NCBI GenBank assembly: GCA_937897615.1
Contig: CALCNO010000095.1
Location: 1 to 38,095, forward strand
Origin: an uncultured Anaerolineaceae bacterium
GTDB taxonomy: Bacteria; Chloroflexota; Anaerolineae; Anaerolineales; Anaerolineaceae
Length of the DNA: 38,095 nt
Reading direction: 5' to 3'
Shown: piece after piece, positions 32,757-38,095 of the stretch
Numbering within the stretch: the stretch's first letter is position 1
Layout of the letters: each line of letters opens with the position of its first letter
The notes under the pieces: model-generated
Database searches by the model: none
What the model was told of the DNA's origin: nothing
The model's input: the letters and a program-made list of their open reading frames with translations, nothing else
Program-made: the position numbers and the translations under genes

Positions 32757-34022
32757 ATGCTGATCCATTCCGCCAGTCAACTGGTGACCCCTGATGGCGG
32801 CCCGCAGCGCGGGCATGAACTGGGAAGGCTCAAGATCATCGAGAATGGCGCCGTGCTGGTGCGCGATGGCGTTATTGAAGAAGTGGATACCAGCGCCAAG
32901 CTCATCTACAAGTACCCAAATGAAGAGCGCGTGGATGCCAGCGGCAGGGCGGTGATCCCGGGGCTGGTGGACCCGCACACCCATCTGGTCTTTGCCGCCG
33001 ACCGTGCCGCCGAGTTCGAGATGCGCCTGCAGGGCAAGAGCTATATGGAGATTATGAACGCCGGCGGCGGTATTGCCTCCACGGTACGCGCCACCCGCAG
33101 CGCCACGCCGGAAGATCTGCTGGCACAGACGCGCCAACGCGCGCAGGCCATGTTGCGCCTGGGCACCACCACCGCCGAAGCCAAAAGCGGCTACGGGCTG
33201 GAACTCAACGCCGAGTTAGCGCAGTTGCAGGTGCTGCTCACGCTGGACGGAGAAGGGCCTTTGGAGATCGTGCCCACCTTCCTGGGCGCCCACGCTGTGC
33301 CGCCGGAATATGCCGGGCGTAGCGCGGAATACGTAGAGTTGCTTTGCCAGAAGATGCTGCCGGCAGTGAAAGCGTGGTGGCAGGCACATGCCGCCCCGCG
33401 CCCACTGCCCTTTGTGGATGTCTTTTGCGAGAAGGGTGTCTTTGAACTGGAGGATACGCGCCGCATTTTGAGCACAGCCAAAGAGCTGGGCTTCCCCCTC
33501 AAGGCGCACGTGGACGAGTTCGAGAACCTCGGCGGCGCCGGCCTGGCCGCACAACTGGGTGCGGTCTCTGTGGAACATGCAGTCAAGACCTCCGCTGATG
33601 AAATCAAAGCGTTGGGCCAATCCGATACCGTGGTGGTCTCGCTGCCGTGTACCCCGTTTGGCCTGGCAGAGGCGCATTATTCCCCCGCGCGTTCGATGCT
33701 GGCGCAGGATTGCCTGCTGGCACTGGCCACCGACCTCAATCCCGGCACGGCCTGGTGCGAGAGCATGCAGTTCGTGATGGCGCTGGCGTGCCGCTACCTC
33801 AAGCTAACCCCGGCGCAGGCGCTGGTGGCAGCCACGCTTAACGCTGCCAAAGCGGTGGGGCGCGCCGACCGCATCGGCTCCATCGAACCCGGCAAGCAGG
33901 CGGATCTGCTGGTGCTCTCGGTGCCGGATTACCGCCATCTGGGCTACCGCTTTGGCGGCAACCTGGTGGAAACGGTGATCAAAAAAGGAAAAGTGGTCGC
34001 CACTAATTGCATTAAAGGGTAA
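32757..34022 (+). CDS. hutI: Imidazolonepropionase
   Basis: A 421-aa zinc amidohydrolase that opens 4-imidazolone-5-propanoate to N-formimino-L-glutamate, the third step of histidine breakdown. The metal motif is PGLVDPHTHLVF (H74, H76), with the substrate loop AADRAAEFEMRLQGKSYMEI after it; the family KSGYG block, the histidine of KAHVDEF, VEHA and the aspartate of LATDLNPG follow. Length is normal. hutH, hutU and hutG/F are not in the window. It is the first gene of a three-gene unit, with three-base gaps to the HD hydrolase and then to the inositol monophosphatase, which are not known histidine-pathway partners. Confidence 0.93.
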   Translation: MLIHSASQLVTPDGGPQRGHELGRLKIIENGAVLVRDGVIEEVDTSAKLIYKYPNEERVDASGRAVIPGLVDPHTHLVFAADRAAEFEMRLQGKSYMEIMNAGGGIASTVRATRSATPEDLLAQTRQRAQAMLRLGTTTAEAKSGYGLELNAELAQLQVLLTLDGEGPLEIVPTFLGAHAVPPEYAGRSAEYVELLCQKMLPAVKAWWQAHAAPRPLPFVDVFCEKGVFELEDTRRILSTAKELGFPLKAHVDEFENLGGAGLAAQLGAVSVEHAVKTSADEIKALGQSDTVVVSLPCTPFGLAEAHYSPARSMLAQDCLLALATDLNPGTAWCESMQFVMALACRYLKLTPAQALVAATLNAAKAVGRADRIGSIEPGKQADLLVLSVPDYRHLGYRFGGNLVETVIKKGKVVATNCIKG

Positions 34023-34025
34023 TTT

Positions 34026-34661
34026 ATGCTCACACTTGAACAGGCCAAAAAATGGTACGCCAACACCGATGCCGTGCATGATTTTTCGCACATTGAGCGC
34101 GTTTACCGCATGGCTGAGCGCCTGGCACAGGCCGAAGGCGCCGACCTGGAGATCGTGCGCGCTGCCGCACTGCTGCACGACGCCGACGGTACTACCCCCG
34201 GCAGCGAAAGCCGCCTGGAGCATCACCTGCGCTCGGCGGAGATCGCCCGCCAGGTGCTCAGCGCTGAAGGTTGGCCGGAGGAGCGCATTGCAGCCGTACA
34301 GCATTGCATTCGCGCCCACCGCTACCGCGACGATCGCGAACCCCCCGCCACCCCTGAGGCCAAATGCCTCTTCGATGCCGACAAGCTGGACGTGCTGGGC
34401 GCCATCGGCGCAGTACGTGCCACCGTTTATGCCGCGCTGGCAGGCACCCCTTTTTACGCCGCGCCTTCTCAAACCTTCCTAGCCACTGGCAAGGAAGAAG
34501 CCGGCGAACTGCACAGCGCCTACCACGAACACCTCTTCAAGCTGCGCAACGTGGAAAAGCGCCTGTTCACCCCCGCCGCCAAAGCCATTGCGCGCGAGCG
34601 CACGCAGTACCTGGAAGAATTTTTTATCCGCCTTATCAAAGAGATCAATGGAGAAGCATAG
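34026..34661 (+). CDS. HD domain phosphohydrolase (YedJ-like)
   Basis: A 211-aa metal-dependent phosphohydrolase of the HD superfamily. The metal ligands H22, H51-D52 and D118 (LLHDADGT and FDADKLD) have the standard spacing, as in the YedJ/YpgQ group of nucleotide pyrophosphohydrolase-like proteins. The gene begins three bases after hutI and ends three bases before the IMPase gene, so the three are almost certainly one operon. The natural substrate is not known; a nucleotide or phosphorylated metabolite is likely. Confidence 0.88.
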   Translation: MLTLEQAKKWYANTDAVHDFSHIERVYRMAERLAQAEGADLEIVRAAALLHDADGTTPGSESRLEHHLRSAEIARQVLSAEGWPEERIAAVQHCIRAHRYRDDREPPATPEAKCLFDADKLDVLGAIGAVRATVYAALAGTPFYAAPSQTFLATGKEEAGELHSAYHEHLFKLRNVEKRLFTPAAKAIARERTQYLEEFFIRLIKEINGEA

Positions 34662-34664
34662 AAA

Positions 34665-35450
34665 ATGACAACCCCGCAGCCAACATTACCGCAGGTCATT
34701 CAATGGGCCAAAGAAGCCGGAGCCATTGCCAGAGCCGGTTTTGACCGCGAACACACCGTCCACATGAAGGGCGCTCTCGACCTGGCCACCGAGATCGATC
34801 ACGCCTGCGAGAGGGCGCTGATGGATCACATCCACTCAGAGTTTCCCTCGCACGCCATCGTAGCTGAAGAGAGCGGGGAAAGTGCCGGCGACCCGGAGCA
34901 CTGCTGGTACATTGACCCGCTGGATGGCACGCTCAACTACAACCACCGCCTGCCGATCTACGCGGTTTCCATCGCCTACGCACACAAAGGGAAGATGGAA
35001 TTGGGCGTGGTATACGTTCCCGCCCTCGACGAATGTTTTTCGGCCCAGGCCGGCAAGGGCGCCTGGCTCAACGCTGCCCCCATTCATGTCTCAAGCTGTG
35101 CCTCGCTGCAGAAGGCGATGTTCACCGCCGGGATGCCTTCCTGGGATGAGACTAAACTGGATCGCAGCCTGGCAATTGTGCGCCGCCTCAATTTGAACAG
35201 CCAAGGGATACGCCGGCTGGGATCGGTGGCGGTTGCCCTGTGTTCCCTGGCCTGCGGGCGCATCGACGGGCATGTGGACCTCAGCTCTACCCCCTGGGAT
35301 ATTGCCGCCAGCACGCTCATCATCCAGGAGGCCGGCGGGCTGCTAACCAACTTTGAGGGCGACCCGCAGTATTTCAAACCGCCGTACTCCCTGATTGCCG
35401 TCACCCCCGGGATCAGCGAGGCGCTGCGCGGCCTTCTCATCAAAAATTAA
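34665..35450 (+). CDS. Inositol monophosphatase family protein
   Basis: A 261-aa Mg2+-dependent phosphatase of the IMPase/FBPase superfamily. Metal ligands are a glutamate of AEES (E68/E69), D84 and D87 in IDPLDGTLNYNH, and D212 in WDIAA. The usual T after DGT is replaced by L (DGTLN rather than DGTTN). Likely substrates are inositol or sugar monophosphates, but members also act on 3'-phosphoadenosine phosphosulfate and fructose-bisphosphate. It is the last gene of the hutI unit. The GGAGAA ribosome site lies about 12 bases upstream, in the end of the HD gene. Confidence 0.9.
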   Translation: MTTPQPTLPQVIQWAKEAGAIARAGFDREHTVHMKGALDLATEIDHACERALMDHIHSEFPSHAIVAEESGESAGDPEHCWYIDPLDGTLNYNHRLPIYAVSIAYAHKGKMELGVVYVPALDECFSAQAGKGAWLNAAPIHVSSCASLQKAMFTAGMPSWDETKLDRSLAIVRRLNLNSQGIRRLGSVAVALCSLACGRIDGHVDLSSTPWDIAASTLIIQEAGGLLTNFEGDPQYFKPPYSLIAVTPGISEALRGLLIKN

Positions 35451-35466
35451 ATTTGTTCAGGTATTG

Positions 35467-35472
35467 TATAAT
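35467..35472 (+). promoter_or_regulatory. Candidate -10 of the pepF gene
   Basis: A perfect TATAAT 66 bases before the ATG, giving a leader of roughly 60 nt. No good -35 is seen at the right distance. Confidence 0.45.
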
Positions 35473-35538
35473 CAGCAAACAGGGTGATTTTTAGTTTGTC
35501 TGTACCCACTTAATCAATCGCATAAGAAGGAATGATCA

Positions 35539-37311
35539 ATGGCAACCTCTACTTATTCACAAAAACGTTGGAGCCTGAACGACCTTTATCCCTCCGATAA
35601 AGGCCCGGAGATCAAGGCTGATTTCAAAAAGATCGAAGACCTGGCCGCCGAATTTGAGAAGTTCCGCCCGCTGCTCAAGGAAGACATCAGCGAGAAAGAT
35701 TTTCTCAAGGCCATCAAGGTGCTGGAAGAAGTCCATAAGATCGGCGCCCGGCTGGGCAGCTACGCTGGTTTGTGGTTCGCTGCCGCCACGCAGGACCAGG
35801 CGGCTCTGGCGCTGGTAGCCAAGACCGAGCAACTCTCGGCAGACCTGGGCAACCGCACCCTGTTCTTTGGCCTGTGGTGGAAAGACCTCTCTGATGCCGC
35901 TGCGGCACGCCTGATGAAGACCGCCGGCGATTACCGCTACTGGCTGGAGGAAATGCGCCACTTCAAGCCGCATACCCTCACCGAGGCCGAAGAAAAGATC
36001 ATCAACACAAAGAATGTTACCGGCATCAACGCGCTCACCACGCTCTACGACACCATCACCAACAGCTATGTTTTCAAGGTGGAAGTCGCCGGCGAGATGA
36101 AAGAACTCACCCGCGGTGAACTGATGGCGCTGGTGCGCGGCGGCGATCCCGACCTGCGTGCGCGCGCCTATCAGGAACTTTACCGCGTTTACGGCGAGAA
36201 TGGGCTGGTGCTGGGGCAGATCTACCAGACGGTTGCCCGCGACTGGCGCAACGAGGAAGTGACCCTGCGCCACTTCAAGACCCCCATTTCGGCACGCAAC
36301 CTGGCCAACGATCTGCCGGACGAGGTGATCGAACTGTTGCTTAAGGTAGCCAAAAAGAATATCGGTATCTTCCAGCGCTTTTTCAAACTCAAAGCCAAAC
36401 TGCTGGGCATGAAAAAGCTGCGCCGCTACGACGTGTACGCCCCGGTGGCCAAAGCCGATAAAGCCTACACTTACGAGAACGCTGCCCAAAAGGTGTTGAA
36501 GTCCTTCAAGGAATTTGACCCGCGCTTTGCCAAACTGGCGGAACGCGTCTTCGCGGAAGACCATCTGGATGCCGAAGTGCGCAAGGGCAAGCGCAGCGGT
36601 GCATTCTGCGCCACCGTCAACCCGGAATTAACACCCTGGGTGTTGCTCAACTTCCAGGGCAAGGCCGATGATGTGGCCACCATGGCGCACGAACTGGGGC
36701 ATGCCATTCACAGCATGCTGGCAGAGAAACACAGCCTCTTTACCCAGCACGCCTGCCTGCCCCTGGCCGAGACCGCCAGCACCTTTGGCGAGATGATGCT
36801 GGTGGATGCCCTGCTGGCCGAGGAAACCGACGCAGCCGTCAGGCGCGACCTGCTCTTCCGCCAGGTGGATGATTCCTATGCCACTATCCAGCGCCAGGTG
36901 TTCTTCGCGCTGTTCGAGAAGGAAGCCCACCAGATGATCGCCGACGGCGCCTCGGTGGATGAGTTGTGTGAAGCCTACATGAAGAATCTCAAGGCACAGT
37001 TCGGCTCGGCTGTAGACATTGCGGACGAATTCAAATGGGAATGGGTCTCCATCCCGCACATTTACCAGGTGCCGTTCTACGTATACGCCTATGCCTTTGG
37101 GCAGTTGCTGGTGCTCTCGCTTTACAAGCGCTTCAAGGAAGAAGGCGAGGCCTTCAAACCCAGGTACATTGCGCTGCTGGCTGCCGGCGGCTCCGAAGCG
37201 CCGATGAAGGTGCTGGCGGATGCCGGCGTGGACCCGCGCAAAGAAGAATTCTGGCAGGGTGGTTTCGATGTGCTCACCCGCCTAGTGGACGAATTGGAAA
37301 AGATCGCCTGA
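35539..37311 (+). CDS. pepF: M3 family oligoendopeptidase (PepF-like)
   Basis: A 590-aa zinc oligopeptidase that cuts short cytoplasmic peptides. The zinc motif is HELGH at residues 384-388, with a downstream ETASTFGE as third ligand region, and the N-terminal all-helical domain covers about the first 190 residues (LYPSDKGPEIKADFKKIE). Length matches PepF/M3B proteins. AAGGAA about eight bases before the ATG marks the start. It is monocistronic with a strong terminator. Together with the M42 peptidase it suggests peptide-based nutrition. Confidence 0.93.
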   Translation: MATSTYSQKRWSLNDLYPSDKGPEIKADFKKIEDLAAEFEKFRPLLKEDISEKDFLKAIKVLEEVHKIGARLGSYAGLWFAAATQDQAALALVAKTEQLSADLGNRTLFFGLWWKDLSDAAAARLMKTAGDYRYWLEEMRHFKPHTLTEAEEKIINTKNVTGINALTTLYDTITNSYVFKVEVAGEMKELTRGELMALVRGGDPDLRARAYQELYRVYGENGLVLGQIYQTVARDWRNEEVTLRHFKTPISARNLANDLPDEVIELLLKVAKKNIGIFQRFFKLKAKLLGMKKLRRYDVYAPVAKADKAYTYENAAQKVLKSFKEFDPRFAKLAERVFAEDHLDAEVRKGKRSGAFCATVNPELTPWVLLNFQGKADDVATMAHELGHAIHSMLAEKHSLFTQHACLPLAETASTFGEMMLVDALLAEETDAAVRRDLLFRQVDDSYATIQRQVFFALFEKEAHQMIADGASVDELCEAYMKNLKAQFGSAVDIADEFKWEWVSIPHIYQVPFYVYAYAFGQLLVLSLYKRFKEEGEAFKPRYIALLAAGGSEAPMKVLADAGVDPRKEEFWQGGFDVLTRLVDELEKIA

Positions 37312-37327
37312 TTTTTGCCATACACAA

Positions 37328-37356
37328 AAAAGCGGAGAGGTTGCCTCTCCGCTTTT
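37328..37356 (+). terminator. Terminator after pepF
   Basis: A 9-bp GC-rich stem (GCGGAGAGG at 37332-37340, CCTCTCCGC at 37344-37352) with a TTG loop, flanked by AAAA and TTTT that extend the stem. It begins 17 bases after the pepF stop. Confidence 0.93.
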
Positions 37357-37393
37357 GATTTCCAGGACATCCCGGTCAACTAAAAACTCCCTA

Positions 37394-37422
37394 TTGTATT
37401 GCTCCTCGCCGAACTGTATATT
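37394..37422 (+). promoter_or_regulatory. Promoter of the lipoprotein gene
   Basis: TTGTAT (37394-37399) and TATATT (37417-37422) are 17 bases apart. A short leader with a GGGAGG ribosome site precedes the ATG at 37457. Confidence 0.55.
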
Positions 37423-37456
37423 CATAAAGTATTACGGATAATGTCGGGAGGAAAAT

Positions 37457-38095
37457 ATGGGAAATCCAAAGAGGCATGTCCGAACCAAAGTTTCCATTTT
37501 GTTGATTACAACCATCTGGCTTCTTGTCATTGGCTTAATCGGCTGCGACCAGGCACCTGCTGATATTCACACGGGCACGCCGGTGAAGGTATTGGTGGTG
37601 ATGCTGGAATTGACAAAGCAGCCCAACTGCCCAACCCCTGCTGACTGCGCTCCCTATTTTGACGCCAATGGCATTGCTGCCTTAAAAACCCCCCGCCACA
37701 CTGCGTCCGAATATCTGGCGATGCTCGATCAGAAGGTCAATACTTATTACCACAATGCCACCTACGGCCAGGTATATTTTGATTTTGAACTGCTGCCGGG
37801 CTCCACCAGAGCTGACGGCTGGTGGGATTCGCCCTATTCTATGGAGGAAATTAATAAATCTTCCATTGACTTCAAGCAAATCGCAATGGAGGTGGCTTAT
37901 TCCGCTTTGGGGGCCAACCTGGCAAATTATGAACGCGTGATCGTCATTTCCAATTTTCAATCGCGCGGTGGGCAAACCTGTTGTCTGCATGCCCCAACAC
38001 CATTTTATGCCCTGCCCGGCTACTGGAAAGTTGGCTCCGGCTCTCTCCCGATGATCGTTGCAATGATCAACGAGGGGTCGTCTGACCAGGAGTTG
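37457..38095 (+). CDS. Secreted lipoprotein, possible metallopeptidase-type (partial, right edge)
   Basis: The frame is open from the ATG at 37457 to the last base, 213 codons without a stop, with GGGAGG (37446-37451) five bases before the ATG. The N-terminus has basic residues, a hydrophobic helix and the lipobox LIGC (C30), so the product is lipid-anchored outside the cytoplasm. The mature part begins with a VLVVMLEL strand and includes YYHNATYGQVYFDFELLPG, which recalls the opening of M6/M64-like secreted peptidases, where a long helix and a short strand precede the zinc site, but the catalytic part is beyond the window. Several cysteines (DCAPYF, QTCCLH) could form disulfides. Function is not assignable from this fragment. 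Confidence 0.8.
   Translation, partial: MGNPKRHVRTKVSILLITTIWLLVIGLIGCDQAPADIHTGTPVKVLVVMLELTKQPNCPTPADCAPYFDANGIAALKTPRHTASEYLAMLDQKVNTYYHNATYGQVYFDFELLPGSTRADGWWDSPYSMEEINKSSIDFKQIAMEVAYSALGANLANYERVIVISNFQSRGGQTCCLHAPTPFYALPGYWKVGSGSLPMIVAMINEGSSDQEL

Overview
This 38-kb window is a dense, mostly single-copy bacterial chromosome segment: 37 protein genes, including partial ones at both edges, and one tRNA. GC content is moderately high. Gene content fits a heterotrophic bacterium with a Chloroflexota (Anaerolineae-like) flavour: ClpC with an adjacent rhomboid and TfoX-like gene, a plant-type acyl-ACP thioesterase, a standalone DUF4332 helix-hairpin-helix protein, YccF, M42 and PepF-type peptidases, and several large GT-C membrane glycosyltransferases. 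That taxonomic call is inference from gene families, with no marker gene to settle it. There is no rRNA, CRISPR array, prophage or insertion sequence.

Layout, left to right. 1-3858 (+): the tail of a possible membrane protein, a PlsC-type acyltransferase, a DUF2804 protein and an AT-rich GT-C membrane protein. 3958-9964 (mainly -): glutamate dehydrogenase with a long structured leader, then an operon of a PadR regulator, a polyferredoxin-like membrane protein and a GNAT/YoaP acetyltransferase under a promoter whose -10 lies in a palindrome, then an aminotransferase and an NDP-sugar pyrophosphorylase. 10061-13325: YccF, DUF4332, the YjjX-histidine phosphatase pair, a lipoprotein esterase and tRNA-Pro(TGG). 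13409-16480: a dolichyl-phosphate-glucose-synthase-like GT2 facing an AT-rich GT39-like enzyme. 16605-25221: RNase HII, then a glgC-Ca2+ ATPase pair, a rhomboid-TfoX pair and clpC, all on the minus strand. 25418-30610: YdeI-like, GIY-YIG, GT-C, acyl-ACP thioesterase, and a hotdog thioesterase-M42 peptidase pair; four of these genes have -10 boxes only 6-10 nt from the ATG and no Shine-Dalgarno. 30759-38095 (+): an Rrf2 regulator, an orphan 85-aa protein, an MFS transporter, a hutI-HD hydrolase-inositol monophosphatase operon, PepF, and the start of a secreted lipoprotein cut by the window end.

Most of the content is housekeeping. The less ordinary parts are the PadR/Fe-S/GNAT-YoaP operon, the rrf2/85-aa locus with a repeated operator-like motif, the tight hutI-HD-IMPase operon, the leaderless-type promoters, the symmetrical divergent -10 elements, and the two AT-rich GT-C genes that look compositionally foreign. 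I see no clear defence island or other complete undescribed system.
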